Shown: positions 16,770 to 26,229 of the stretch, piece after piece
Layout: every line of letters begins with the position of its first letter
How positions within the stretch are numbered: position 1 is the stretch's first letter
DNA from: an uncultured Lachnospiraceae bacterium
GTDB taxonomy: Bacteria; Bacillota; Clostridia; Lachnospirales; Lachnospiraceae
Assembly (NCBI GenBank): GCA_902778165.1
Contig: CACYWQ010000006.1
Coordinates: 25,800 to 89,799 of the forward strand
Reading direction: 5' to 3'
Length of the DNA: 64,000 bases
Translations under genes and position numbers: made by a program
The notes under the pieces: generated by a model
What the model saw: the letters and a program-made list of their open reading frames with translations, nothing else
Told to the model about the DNA's origin: nothing
The model's database searches: none

Positions 16770-17960
16770 ATGGCAAAGGCTAAATTCGAAAGAGGTAATA
16801 AGGCACATTGTAACATTGGTACCATCGGTCACGTTGACCATGGTAAGACAACTCTTACAGCTGCTATCACAAAGGTTCTTGCAGAGAGAGTTGCAGGTAA
16901 TGAGAAGGTAGATTTCGAGAACATCGATAAGGCTCCCGAGGAGAGAGAGAGAGGTATCACAATCTCTACTGCTCACGTTGAGTATCAGACAGAGAAGAGA
17001 CATTACGCACACGTTGACTGTCCTGGACATGCTGACTACGTTAAGAACATGATCACAGGTGCAGCTCAGATGGATGGCGCTATCTTAGTTGTAGCTGCTA
17101 CAGACGGTGTTATGGCTCAGACAAAGGAGCACATCCTCCTTTCTCGTCAGGTTGGTGTTCCTTACATCGTAGTATTCCTTAACAAGTGTGACATGGTTGA
17201 CGATCCTGAGCTTATCGAGCTCGTTGAGATGGAAGTTACAGAGCAGCTTGAGGAGTATGGTTTCAAGGATTGTCCTATCGTTAAGGGTTCAGCTCTTAAG
17301 GCTCTTGAAGATCCCAACGGTGAGTGGGGCGACAAGATCATGGAGCTCATGGATACAGTAGATTCTTACATCCCTGATCCTCAGAGAGAGACAGATAAGC
17401 CTTTCCTTATGCCTGTCGAGGACGTATTCTCAATCACAGGTCGTGGTACTGTTGCAACTGGTAGAGTTGAGCGTGGTACACTTAAGATGTCTGAGGAAGT
17501 TGAGATCGTTGGTATCAAGGAAGAGACTCAGAAGTCAGTCGTTACAGGTATCGAGATGTTCAGAAAGCTTCTTGATGAGGCTTACGCTGGTGATAACATC
17601 GGTGTTCTTCTCCGTGGTATTCAGAGAACAGACATCGAGCGTGGTCAGATTCTTGCTAAGCCCGGTACAGTAACATGTCATACAAAGTTCACAGCTCAGG
17701 TTTACGTTCTTACTAAGGACGAGGGTGGTCGTCATACACCTTTCTTCAACAACTACCGTCCTCAGTTCTACTTCAGAACAACAGACGTAACAGGTGTCTG
17801 CAACCTTCCCGCTGGCACAGAGATGTGCATGCCTGGTGATAACATTGAGATGACAATCGAGCTCATCCATCCTATCGCTATGGAGCAGGGTCTTACATTC
17901 GCTATACGTGAGGGTGGTAGAACAGTAGGTTCAGGCAGAGTTGCTACTATCATCGAGTAA
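16770..17960 (+). CDS. tuf: Elongation factor Tu
   Basis: 396 residues. [17 protein letters not shown] and NKCD are the GTP-binding motifs; domain II and III follow to GRVATIIE. It carries aminoacyl-tRNA to the ribosome. ATG follows AGGAGG. It lies 130 bases after fusA, a gap that could hold a secondary promoter, and is followed by a strong terminator. Codon choice is strongly restricted, as expected for a very highly expressed gene. Confidence 0.98.
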   Translation: MAKAKFERGNKAHCNIGTIGHVDHGKTTLTAAITKVLAERVAGNEKVDFENIDKAPEERERGITISTAHVEYQTEKRHYAHVDCPGHADYVKNMITGAAQMDGAILVVAATDGVMAQTKEHILLSRQVGVPYIVVFLNKCDMVDDPELIELVEMEVTEQLEEYGFKDCPIVKGSALKALEDPNGEWGDKIMELMDTVDSYIPDPQRETDKPFLMPVEDVFSITGRGTVATGRVERGTLKMSEEVEIVGIKEETQKSVVTGIEMFRKLLDEAYAGDNIGVLLRGIQRTDIERGQILAKPGTVTCHTKFTAQVYVLTKDEGGRHTPFFNNYRPQFYFRTTDVTGVCNLPAGTEMCMPGDNIEMTIELIHPIAMEQGLTFAIREGGRTVGSGRVATIIE

Positions 17961-18003
17961 TTCTCGCGTTAGCTTTAAGTAGAGCGCAAGATATACAACA
18001 AAG

Positions 18004-18041
18004 AACAGCCCACCGTGCTTGCACGGAAAGGGCTGTTTTTT
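18004..18041 (+). terminator. Terminator of the str operon
   Basis: AACAGCCC pairs with GGGCTGTT, with an inner CCGTGC/GCACGG stem, and is followed by a T-run. Flanking ACAACAAAG/TTTTTGTTGT extends the stem further. Confidence 0.92.
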
Positions 18042-18126
18042 GTTGTATACCGCGGCATTTCTCGCTGCTATAAAGCTGCTTTTCGCTACTTTTTGCCTCT
18101 TTTCAATGCTCTTTGCTGTGAAAGAA

Positions 18127-18342
18127 GTTATGTAAACTGCATTTTGCGGAGTTTTTGGGACGCTTTACGGAAGTAATGCATGAATTGAACAATACTTCCG
18201 TAATTTTCTCGGTGCAAATTGGAGATAAGGCCGCGAAAAGCACGCGATGCGTCGCGCGCAAGCTTGTTTGCGGTTGACATAACACAAAAATCATCCCAAA
18301 ATTACGGAAGTAAATGAGAAAATGCAAGATAGTTCCGTAATT
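18127..18342. repeat. Dispersed palindromic intergenic element, copy 2
   Basis: Same block order as at 6524-6740: GTTATGTAAAC (18127-18137), hairpin A (TTACGGAAGTAA 18165-18176 with TACTTCCGTAA to 18203, then TTTT), AAGCACGCGATGCG, GTTGACATAAC (18273-18283), hairpin B (TTACGGAAGTAA 18302-18313 with TTCCGTAA 18333-18340). The remainder of the gap up to 18568 has a CGGCGCT/AGCGCCG hairpin (18381-18398), two similar TTGAC-GAT-GATC stretches after it, and a GGGAGG/CCTCCC hairpin (18511-18532), but no gene. Confidence 0.85.
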
Positions 18343-18568
18343 TATGCACTTAAGAGTTAAAATGTATTGATCGCCCAAGCCGGCGCTGCTTAGCGCCGTT
18401 TGACGGATTGATCGAATCGCATTGAATTAGAGCCGCTTGACAGATAGATCAAACTACCGTAAATTTAAGGTAATGACTTAGTTCCGGATACTTATGATGA
18501 TTGAGAACTTGGGAGGACTTAAGGGCCCTCCCTTATATTTTATTACATTTGAAAGGCAGTTTTTCTTG

Positions 18569-20365
18569 ATGAGAAATAAATGGATAACAGTATCGATCTT
18601 GGCAGTGGTTGCTATGACCTTAGCGCTTTGTGCCTGCACAGGAAAAAGTGAGAGCGACTCTGCATTTGATTCTGCCAAGGCACAGATGCAGAACGAGCAA
18701 AGCGCTGTATCTGATGAAGGCGATGGAGAGCCTGTTGCCATGGGTGAGGTCAGTGCTAAACAGGCCGGAATGATCTCTATAAATGAACTTTTGTATACGG
18801 ATGAGTATGACAAAGAGTATCTCACACCTGATTCGGATGATTATGAAGTGATAGTATATGAAGTCCCTGTTGTTCATCTTGTGTCGGATTATACGGTATT
18901 CAGAGATGCTTACGGGGTTCCGGAAGGATTCGGACTTCCCAGAAGCGGGAATGAATATAAGACATCATGCACATATATCAAAGTCATAAGTTACGGTACG
19001 GGACGTGAGATACTTTCTGTAAAGGAAAAGCTTGATTATCCGGATGAGAAGGATGCACTTCGTCCGTATCTTGCTGCACTTTCAGAGAATTGGGTAATGT
19101 TTGATAACGGAGTGATACCGGATGATTTTGATGAGGAGGAGGCTGTACGTAAGATAGTCGATGAGACAGTTCCGGCATATTTTTCTTCTGTTTCCGACGG
19201 CACTTTCATTACGCGAAAAGGGTCGGTATGGTATGGGCAGAAAGCAGACTCATCATCAGGATATAACCTGACGGATCTTGCGCAGATCAGCCTCAGAGAC
19301 AATACTAAGGATTTCAAGGCAAAAAGCACCAATGATATCGGAATCAATTCCTTTGATATCAGTTATGAGACATCATCTGATGAGGTATGTCATGTTACAA
19401 CATACTATTCTTTCCCTGAATATCATGGAAAGCGCTTATATGATGATTATACGCTTGAGACGATCGGGCAGAGGTTTAATAATCCCGATGATGAGAAGTA
19501 TTTTAAGCCCGCGACGGATGACTATATTTATCATCTGAGGATGGCCGGAGGAGATTGTGATCTGATGTCTTTTGATGCGCAGGGCAATCTTGTACAGTGG
19601 ATTAACCGCCGTGATGATAACACGGGTGGCTATGCCAATATGCTCTATGATGAGACTCTCGAGCCTTATATGACCAAGTCATCCGATAACATGGTCGAAT
19701 ATGAGGATATGCTGCGCATGGCCACGGATAGCGGATATATAAGAGAGAGCAGCGACAGCGGACGTACGATAAAGTGGGAATATATCTATGATGCCTATTA
19801 TGGTCTTTATTATTCGACAGAGGATGAGCAGCTGATCATGTCCAAGGGTCTGTCTGAAGATGACACGAGACTTGTCAATGAAGAAAGCCCGATGTTTGAT
19901 AAGATGAAGGAACTCGTTCCTGCAGGTGAGGACGACTATCTTTTGGAGATAAACGAGGATAAGTTCGAGACTGAAGCCAACGTATCAGGCGGTAAGATGT
20001 ACCATGATGCCATTGGATATTATTATGCGAACCTGTATATATTTGATGAAGATGGCTATGAGAAACGGTATATCCGTATGCAGATATTTGATGATCCGTC
20101 CATGATAGAAGAGGAACTGAAGAGAACCTTCGGGACGAAGCTTGATGATTCAGGGAATATCGTGATCAATGACGAATACTATGAGCCTGCAAGGGAGAAA
20201 TATGATCCGCAGAGCAAGGGCAGTATCTATTACTGGGACCTTCCCTGCGAGGACTATCATAAATGGGAGTTCGGTCAATATGAAGGCGATGGTGAACTGC
20301 GATACTTCTCCAAGCCCTACCTGACACCAAAACAGCTGGAGGCACTTGACGAGTATTACAGATAA
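18569..20365 (+). CDS. Large lipoprotein of unknown function
   Basis: 598 residues from ATG 18569 (MRNKWITVSILAVV, lipobox LALCAC); an earlier in-frame ATG at 18494 would bury the signal peptide. The mature part is acidic and rich in Asp, Glu and Tyr, with YYSFPEYHGKRLYDDY and a repeated EDM/DDY character, and no family I recognise. It should be anchored outside the cell. Its neighbours are unrelated and the gene appears monocistronic. Confidence 0.7.
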   Translation: MRNKWITVSILAVVAMTLALCACTGKSESDSAFDSAKAQMQNEQSAVSDEGDGEPVAMGEVSAKQAGMISINELLYTDEYDKEYLTPDSDDYEVIVYEVPVVHLVSDYTVFRDAYGVPEGFGLPRSGNEYKTSCTYIKVISYGTGREILSVKEKLDYPDEKDALRPYLAALSENWVMFDNGVIPDDFDEEEAVRKIVDETVPAYFSSVSDGTFITRKGSVWYGQKADSSSGYNLTDLAQISLRDNTKDFKAKSTNDIGINSFDISYETSSDEVCHVTTYYSFPEYHGKRLYDDYTLETIGQRFNNPDDEKYFKPATDDYIYHLRMAGGDCDLMSFDAQGNLVQWINRRDDNTGGYANMLYDETLEPYMTKSSDNMVEYEDMLRMATDSGYIRESSDSGRTIKWEYIYDAYYGLYYSTEDEQLIMSKGLSEDDTRLVNEESPMFDKMKELVPAGEDDYLLEINEDKFETEANVSGGKMYHDAIGYYYANLYIFDEDGYEKRYIRMQIFDDPSMIEEELKRTFGTKLDDSGNIVINDEYYEPAREKYDPQSKGSIYYWDLPCEDYHKWEFGQYEGDGELRYFSKPYLTPKQLEALDEYYR

Positions 20366-20419
20366 ATCGGTCGTATGTTGGCATAGCCGCGTAATTGATT
20401 ATTTTGATCGGAGGATGGA

Positions 20420-20800
20420 ATGAAGATAGAACATGCTGCAGTATATGTATATGATATTGAGAAGGCGAAGGATTTCTTCGTTAAGTATCTTGGCGGGACT
20501 TCAAATGACATGTATCGTAATGATGCGGGTTTTTGCTCATATTTTATCTCCTTTGATGACGGCGCAAGGCTTGAGATCATGAATAAGCCCGGTATATCAG
20601 ACGAGGTTGATAAAGAGAACAGAACAGGTTATTCGCATATTGCTTTTTCTGTCGGAAGTAAGGAAAAAGTGGATGAACTGACAGCATTGATAAGTGCAGA
20701 CGGATATAAGATCCTAAGCGGACCAAGAACCACCGGAGACGGATATTATGAATCCTGTATCATAGCAACAGAGGGGATATTGGTTGAACTGACTGTATGA
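20420..20800 (+). CDS. VOC (glyoxalase/bleomycin resistance) family protein
   Basis: 126 residues with the paired beta-alpha-beta-beta-beta units of the VOC fold: IEHAAVYVYDIEKAKDFFVKY at the start, then ARLEIM with a metal-ligand Glu, GYSHIAFSV with the second His, and a final GILVELTV with the last Glu. The complete H-E-H-E set suggests a metal-bound lyase or dioxygenase; the substrate is unknown. ATG follows GGAGG. The same frame remains open for 54 codons beyond its stop. Confidence 0.85.
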   Translation: MKIEHAAVYVYDIEKAKDFFVKYLGGTSNDMYRNDAGFCSYFISFDDGARLEIMNKPGISDEVDKENRTGYSHIAFSVGSKEKVDELTALISADGYKILSGPRTTGDGYYESCIIATEGILVELTV

Positions 20801-20976
20801 TCCGGTCTTCATTGGACATTTACTAAACTCGGAACGGACGGAGTCTTATTTGATGCCGATGCCATAGAGAAAAGCAGTTCAGATTGGAAATGGATAATGA
20901 TCTACAGCGATTTCTGGGCTGATATGACTGGATATTGCAAAATGCTCCTTACGGTTTGCGACTAAAGCGATTTTTT

Positions 20977-21004
20977 TTGATTGTATGAGCAATTGTGATA
21001 TAAT
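20977..21004 (+). promoter_or_regulatory. Promoter of the chemoreceptor gene
   Basis: TTGATT (20977-20982) and TATAAT (20999-21004) are 16 bases apart, 70 bases before the start at 21075. The gap 20801-21074 otherwise contains only the open extension of the VOC frame. Confidence 0.7.
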
Positions 21005-21074
21005 GATAGAACACAACACTATTTCCCGGAGTATTACGGGATTTGTTCTTATGAGAGACTGGAGGTGTAGGCAT

Positions 21075-23096
21075 ATGGAAAGAAAAAAGACAAATCGTGT
21101 TGAAAAAAAGGGTAAGATAAGCATGCAATTGCTTGTAGTCCTTATTCCTATGATTGCGATTTTCATAGTTGTTGTTGCTGCAATAATCTTTACAGAATCA
21201 AAGACGATAATCACGGAGCAGGCTAAGAACGGCCTTGAAAAGGAATCAAAGGCTAATGCCAATGATATTTCGGGAACGTTGAATAATATCAAGGGATATT
21301 ATAATGGACTTGGAGATAATCTGGAGGTATCCGCCCAGAGTGAAGCTGATATTAAAGAGGCTTTACAACCCGGAATGAAAGAATATCCGGATATGGTAAA
21401 TGATGTATATGTTGCATTATCGGATAAGTCGTTCATTGATGGTGGGGATTGGGTTCCTGCAGATGATTATGATCCGACGACCAGAGGATGGTATAAGACC
21501 GGAAGTACATCTTCAACTGTTATATTTGGACCACCGGATATAGATATGGACACAAAAGAAATGGTTGTAAACGGTGTAAGGGCTGTCAGTCTTCCGAACG
21601 GAAGTCAAGGTGTCCTCTCTACGGATATATTCCTTAAAAAGCTCTCAGAGGCTGTTAAGGAGTATTCTCCTTTGGGAACAGGCAGTAGTATGTTATTTGC
21701 CGGTGCATCGATAATCGGAGCGCCTACAGAGGATTATCTTGGGGTTGATGCAACCACGCTTACCAATGACGGATTTGTTCAGGAAATATATAAGAATGTC
21801 AGTTCCGGAAAAAGCGGAGAAGTATATCTGATCAAAGGAAATGAGGGTGATGACTATTTCGTTTCGATGGAGAACGTAGAAGGAACCGATTGGACCCTTG
21901 TATCATATGTGCGCAAAGCTGATGTATTGAAGGGATTATATAATCTTCAGATAGTGACGGTCATTCTGGTATTACTCATGCTTCTCATCAGTACAGCCAT
22001 AATACTGTATCTTGTTAGAAGGATGATCACCAAGCCGATCAAGAGCCTTACCGATACGATATCAAAGATCTCAGACGGAGATTTCAGTGTCAGCATCCAA
22101 AAGGGCGGAAATAATGAGATTGGCACTATGAATAACAGTATGGCTGATTACGTTGTACGCATGAGGCAGACTCTCGGTGAGATGAAGGCAGTGACCAACG
22201 GACTTTCAGTCGAAGCCGACAGCAGTATGAATGCTGCCGAATCAATGAGCGATCAGGCTCAAAAGCAGAGTCAGTCAATGGTACAGATCCATGAGGCAAT
22301 GGAAGGAGTGGCTAATTCCGTTACAGAGCTTGCCACTAATGCTACCGAACTTGCGCAGGCTGTAAGTGAGATGACAGAACGCGGCGATGCTACAAGACAG
22401 ATAATGAATGAGCTTCTGGAGAAGGCTAAAAAAGGCCAGCAGGATATGGATAATGTCCAGAAGAATATGAGTACGATCTCGCTGTCCATGACAGAGATGA
22501 ACGAGGTAGTTGAATCTGTTGATGAAGCGGCCAATAAGATCAATACGATAGTTGAAATGATTAACTCTATCTCATCTCAGACCAATCTCTTATCTCTCAA
22601 TGCTTCGATCGAGGCAGCAAGAGCAGGAGAAGCAGGCAGAGGATTTGCGGTTGTGGCAACCGAGATCGGTAATCTGGCAAACGACAGTGCCAATGCAACT
22701 ACTGAGATAAGTAATATCATCAGAGATATCACTGAGCAGATCAAGACATTGTATGAACATTCACAGACAAGTATGCATGATATTGCAAACAGCAGCGAGG
22801 CGGTAAGTGAGACCGGCGGAACATTTGCAGATATATTCTCTGCCCTTGATGAAGCTGGACAAACTGTCAATGATATGGTCGGCAAGATGGATAAGGTAGG
22901 TGATATAGCAACAGCTGTTGCTGCCATTGCAGAGGAGCAGTCAGCAAGTACAGAGGAAGTAACCGCAACGGTTGAAGTCGCAGCTACGAGTGCAAAGAGT
23001 GTTGCTGATGAAAGTCAGAGTGTTGATAAGAGTGCTGCCACAGTGGCACAGTCTTCAACACGTATCGGAGAATTTGTTGATTCATTTGTTATATAG
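21075..23096 (+). CDS. Methyl-accepting chemotaxis protein with Cache sensor
   Basis: 673 residues from ATG 21075, behind GGAGGTG; the longer frame lacks a ribosome site. First membrane segment near residues 17-38, an extracellular Cache-type domain (DPTTRGWYKTG is typical), second membrane segment near 295-318, HAMP domain, then the signalling coiled coil with the conserved tip (QTNLLSLNASIEAARAGEAG, then RGFAVVATEI). It reports an external ligand, possibly an amino or organic acid, to CheA/CheW. No che genes are nearby. Two hairpins follow the stop. Confidence 0.92.
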   Translation: MERKKTNRVEKKGKISMQLLVVLIPMIAIFIVVVAAIIFTESKTIITEQAKNGLEKESKANANDISGTLNNIKGYYNGLGDNLEVSAQSEADIKEALQPGMKEYPDMVNDVYVALSDKSFIDGGDWVPADDYDPTTRGWYKTGSTSSTVIFGPPDIDMDTKEMVVNGVRAVSLPNGSQGVLSTDIFLKKLSEAVKEYSPLGTGSSMLFAGASIIGAPTEDYLGVDATTLTNDGFVQEIYKNVSSGKSGEVYLIKGNEGDDYFVSMENVEGTDWTLVSYVRKADVLKGLYNLQIVTVILVLLMLLISTAIILYLVRRMITKPIKSLTDTISKISDGDFSVSIQKGGNNEIGTMNNSMADYVVRMRQTLGEMKAVTNGLSVEADSSMNAAESMSDQAQKQSQSMVQIHEAMEGVANSVTELATNATELAQAVSEMTERGDATRQIMNELLEKAKKGQQDMDNVQKNMSTISLSMTEMNEVVESVDEAANKINTIVEMINSISSQTNLLSLNASIEAARAGEAGRGFAVVATEIGNLANDSANATTEISNIIRDITEQIKTLYEHSQTSMHDIANSSEAVSETGGTFADIFSALDEAGQTVNDMVGKMDKVGDIATAVAAIAEEQSASTEEVTATVEVAATSAKSVADESQSVDKSAATVAQSSTRIGEFVDSFVI

Positions 23097-23108
23097 AGAT
23101 TCTTATAG

Positions 23109-23130
23109 GGGCTGCTCGTTTGAGCAGCCC
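23109..23130 (+). terminator. First hairpin after the chemoreceptor
   Basis: GGGCTGCTC pairs perfectly with GAGCAGCCC around a 4-base loop. It lacks a T-run and may protect the mRNA end. Confidence 0.6.
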
Positions 23131-23143
23131 TCAGATTGCAGAC

Positions 23144-23182
23144 AAAGCGGGAGCGGAATTTCGGATTTCGCTCCCGCTTTTT
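23144..23182 (+). terminator. Terminator of the chemoreceptor gene
   Basis: AAAGCGGGAGCG pairs with CGCTCCCGCTTT, followed by more T. It is a strong intrinsic terminator. Confidence 0.88.
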
Positions 23183-23361
23183 GCTTTAAAGGTTTGGATT
23201 AAATGCAATCATCGGACAAAGGCTGCAGATATGTTGTATGAATAGGTGTAATTAACGGTTTCCCGTCATATGAAGATATGATAAAATATCTTACAAAGAA
23301 GTGAGGGCGGATGATCTGTACAGTGAAAATGCGACAGAGTCAGGCCATTGGGAGGTACAAA

Positions 23362-23574
23362 ATGAAGAAACTTATGTATGAACTGTACAAAAGAAGAGAG
23401 AAGATACTCATATTGCTGGTAGGATTCTTCTTCGGGACCGTAGTGGGCATCTTCTTGGCGCCGGTCAAAAACGGTATCACCATAGGAAGCTACAACGGCA
23501 ATAATTCGGCCAAGAAGGATGCTGAGGAAGAATTCCATGAAGATCTCGCAATGGAGATGGGAGAATTAAGATAG
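23362..23574 (+). CDS. Small single-pass membrane protein (YtxH-like)
   Basis: 70 residues from ATG 23362 after GGGAGG. A basic start (MKKLMYELYKRREK), one membrane segment (about 16-34, ILILLVGFFFGTVVGIFLAP) and a charged tail ending EDLAMEMGELR. The segment GxxxGxxxAP followed by polar residues resembles YtxH-type stress proteins, but the match is short. Function is unknown. Confidence 0.6.
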   Translation: MKKLMYELYKRREKILILLVGFFFGTVVGIFLAPVKNGITIGSYNGNNSAKKDAEEEFHEDLAMEMGELR

Positions 23575-23611
23575 CTAAGGGAGTTAAGTTATCAATATAA
23601 CTTACCGATAT

Positions 23612-23645
23612 AATAAACAGGATGGTTTATATCATCCTGTTTATT
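23612..23645. terminator. Perfect 13-bp hairpin between two unknown genes
   Basis: AATAAACAGGATG pairs with CATCCTGTTTATT around an 8-base loop. It is a likely terminator for the small membrane protein gene, although the T-run is broken. Confidence 0.6.
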
Positions 23646-23689
23646 GCTGAAAAGGATTTCGGCGTTTATCTACATGGAGGTAGAGGGAA

Positions 23690-24832
23690 ATGTTAAGCAT
23701 AGGTGGAGTATCTCTGGATCAGAGATCTAACCAATCTTGGGGAGCCATACACGGCAACAGTGATCGTTTCAGTGTCCGTTCGGACAGAAATAATCAACAG
23801 ATAAATGCGGAAATAAATAAGTCAGGTAACTCGGCAGTGTCGGGTTTATTAGGCATAAATAAGTCATCTTCTGACAGTAAGGGCAACAGGCGAGCACTTC
23901 TGCGTGATATCAATAAGTCGACTAAGACCGTTATAAGTGCTGACGGAATGAAGCATAAGGTATTTGAGAATGTATCGGAAGATAAGAAGAACGGATATAT
24001 AGATTTAAACGCTACAAAGAATAAGAAGAAAGAGCAGAAGGCTGATAAGCCTGTAAGATATAACTATAAAGAGGTTGCATCAAAGATTCAGAGTGCCAAG
24101 ACATCGGCAGGTGCAGAGCAAGCCGTATTATCAGCCAAGAGAAAGGTGCTTGAAATAAAGCGTAAGATTTCATCCGGTGACGGTGATGCCGAGGAATTAC
24201 AGCTCGCACTTACACATGCCAAACGCATGGAAATGGTAGCGCGTAAGAAGAAGCATCATCTTGAACTTGAAGAACTCGTAGTAACTACGCAGTCAAGAGA
24301 TGAGAGAGCGGAAGAGTTTGAAAAGAACATGTCGGGAGTAAGAGATGCTCTTATAACCTCGGGCGAAGTTAAGCTTGGCAAAGCAGAAGATGAGATATTG
24401 GATGAGCGTGTTGAGATGATCGATGAGACGCTTGATGAGATTAAAGAAGGAAATATAGAAATATCCGAAGAAGAACTGACTGAGCTTAATGAGATGATAG
24501 CAGAGTTTGGTGAAGAGGAACTTAAGGAACTTGAGGATGCAATGGAAGATTTAGAGAGCCTTGAGATCATAGATCCCCATATGAGTCCCGAAGATCTTAA
24601 GGAACTTAAGATTAAGCACAGAAACACCGAACACAGAGATATTGTTAAAGCGAATATGGATTATCTTAAGGAGTTGATCAGATATCAGCATGATAACGGC
24701 GGTATGTCACCGTCACTAAGTTCTGATAAAGCTTCAGATACCGCGGTTGCATATGCGGGTCCAGGAGCGGCATTTCTGTCGATGACAATGACTACACCTG
24801 AGATTGGTGCAGCAATGGATATGATGATTTAG
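23690..24832 (+). CDS. Coiled-coil protein of unknown function
   Basis: 380 residues, ATG after GGAGG-like GGAGGTAGAGGGAA. The first 100 residues are Ser/Asn/Lys-rich and probably disordered. From about 120 to 320 there are long charged helices (SAKRKVLEIKRKISSGD, then ELTELNEMIAEFGEEELKEL), predicted coiled coil. The tail is hydrophobic with Met and Thr (FLSMTMTTPEIGAAMDMMI). There is no signal peptide and no recognised family. The charge pattern suggests a structural or scaffold protein in the cytosol. It has its own terminator. Confidence 0.65.
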   Translation: MLSIGGVSLDQRSNQSWGAIHGNSDRFSVRSDRNNQQINAEINKSGNSAVSGLLGINKSSSDSKGNRRALLRDINKSTKTVISADGMKHKVFENVSEDKKNGYIDLNATKNKKKEQKADKPVRYNYKEVASKIQSAKTSAGAEQAVLSAKRKVLEIKRKISSGDGDAEELQLALTHAKRMEMVARKKKHHLELEELVVTTQSRDERAEEFEKNMSGVRDALITSGEVKLGKAEDEILDERVEMIDETLDEIKEGNIEISEEELTELNEMIAEFGEEELKELEDAMEDLESLEIIDPHMSPEDLKELKIKHRNTEHRDIVKANMDYLKELIRYQHDNGGMSPSLSSDKASDTAVAYAGPGAAFLSMTMTTPEIGAAMDMMI

Positions 24833-24864
24833 AAGTACTACGGTTTTGTTTGCCTTACACTATG

Positions 24865-24889
24865 AGAGGATGCGAATTTCGCATCCTCT
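24865..24889. terminator. Terminator of the coiled-coil gene
   Basis: GAGGATGCG and CGCATCCTC sit at the two ends of a nearly perfect palindrome, followed by TTTGTTT. Possibly bidirectional. Confidence 0.8.
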
Positions 24890-24922
24890 TTGTTTATGCA
24901 CAACAAAAAATGAAATACATAA

Positions 24923-24950
24923 ATGACAGAATATAATAAGTTGCTATAAT
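24923..24950 (+). promoter_or_regulatory. Promoter of the xylanase gene
   Basis: ATGACA (24923-24928) and TATAAT (24945-24950) are 16 bases apart, 64 bases before the start codon. No operator-like palindrome was seen. Confidence 0.65.
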
Positions 24951-25013
24951 TGAGCTATGATATACTTCGAAACTGTAATGTATATGACCATGCAGAAAGA
25001 GTGAGGTAATGTT

Positions 25014-26213
25014 ATGGATATAGCGCACAGATATGCCGATAAGAGGATCAGATTCACGGATGCTTCAGGTAATCCGCTTGCCAATAAAGATATAAAGGTA
25101 ACACAGAAATCCCATAAGTTCTTATTCGGATGCGGCGGTTTTGATTTCATGCCATATGTTATTGAGAATAACGAGTTCTTTAAGGACATAACCGAGAGTT
25201 GGCTTGAGATATTTAATTACGCAACGCTTCCTTTCTATTGGGGTAATTTCGAGCCCGAAGAGGGCAAGCCTGAGACGGAGAAGTTGCTTAAGACTGCGAA
25301 GTATTTACAGAGCAAGGGCGTTAAGGTTAAGGGCCATCCCTTATGCTGGCATACCGTATGTGCGGACTGGCTTCTTAAATATGACAATAAGACCATAATG
25401 GAGAAGCAGCTTGGAAGAATAGACAGGGAAGTTACAGGATTTAAGGGCGTTATAGACATGTGGGATGTCATCAATGAAGTGGTGATCATGCCCGTGTTTG
25501 ATAAGTATGACAATGCTGTTACTAGACTGTGTAATGAGAAGGGCAGAGTAAGACTTGTTAAGGAAGTATTCGACGAAGCCCGTAAGTGCAATCCGGACGC
25601 GGTTCTGCTTCTTAATGATTTTAATACTTCTCCTAAATACGAGGAACTTATAGAAGAGTGCCTTGATGCGGGCGTGTCCATAAGCGCCATAGGTATTCAG
25701 TCTCATCAGCACCAGGGATATTGGGGCGCCGAGAAACTTAATGATGTACTTGAGAGATTCAGCCGATTTAATCTTCCCATACATTTCACGGAGAATACGC
25801 TTATCTCGGGTGAACTTATGGCTCCTCATATAGTTGATCTTAACGACTGGCAGGTGGATGACTGGCCGAGTACGCCTGAGGGTGAGGCCAGACAGTGTAA
25901 GGAAGTTGAGGAAATGTATCGCATTCTGTTTGCGCATCCGTTGGTTGAAGCAATTACCTCTTGGGACTATAAAGACGGTGCATGGCTTAATGCACCCAGC
26001 GGCTTTGTAAGACGCGATAAGACACCTAAGCCCTCACATGACATGCTTAAGAAACTTATTAAGGATGAGTGGTGGACGGATACAAGCGTTAGGACTGATT
26101 CGAATGGTTTCGCGTCCATAAAGGCAATGAAGGGCAGCTATGTGCTTGAATCAGAAGGTAAGAGTGTTAATGCTGATCTTGTCGATGACAGTGAAACAGT
26201 GATTGTTTTGTAA
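25014..26213 (+). CDS. Intracellular GH10 endo-1,4-beta-xylanase
   Basis: 399 residues. GH10 features are clear: GHPLCWHT, WDVINE with acid/base Glu155, and HFTEN with nucleophile Glu260, then ITSWDYKDG with the substrate-binding Trp. The protein begins MDIAHRYADKR and has no signal peptide, so it should act in the cytosol on imported xylo-oligosaccharides. Residues about 1-60 carry a small beta domain and residues 350-399 a second one (TDSNGFASIKAMKGSYVL), as in some cell-associated xylanases. It opens a run of + strand genes with the MATE pump 17 bases behind it. Confidence 0.92.
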   Translation: MDIAHRYADKRIRFTDASGNPLANKDIKVTQKSHKFLFGCGGFDFMPYVIENNEFFKDITESWLEIFNYATLPFYWGNFEPEEGKPETEKLLKTAKYLQSKGVKVKGHPLCWHTVCADWLLKYDNKTIMEKQLGRIDREVTGFKGVIDMWDVINEVVIMPVFDKYDNAVTRLCNEKGRVRLVKEVFDEARKCNPDAVLLLNDFNTSPKYEELIEECLDAGVSISAIGIQSHQHQGYWGAEKLNDVLERFSRFNLPIHFTENTLISGELMAPHIVDLNDWQVDDWPSTPEGEARQCKEVEEMYRILFAHPLVEAITSWDYKDGAWLNAPSGFVRRDKTPKPSHDMLKKLIKDEWWTDTSVRTDSNGFASIKAMKGSYVLESEGKSVNADLVDDSETVIVL

Positions 26214-26229
26214 TGTGTAATAGGGGAAA

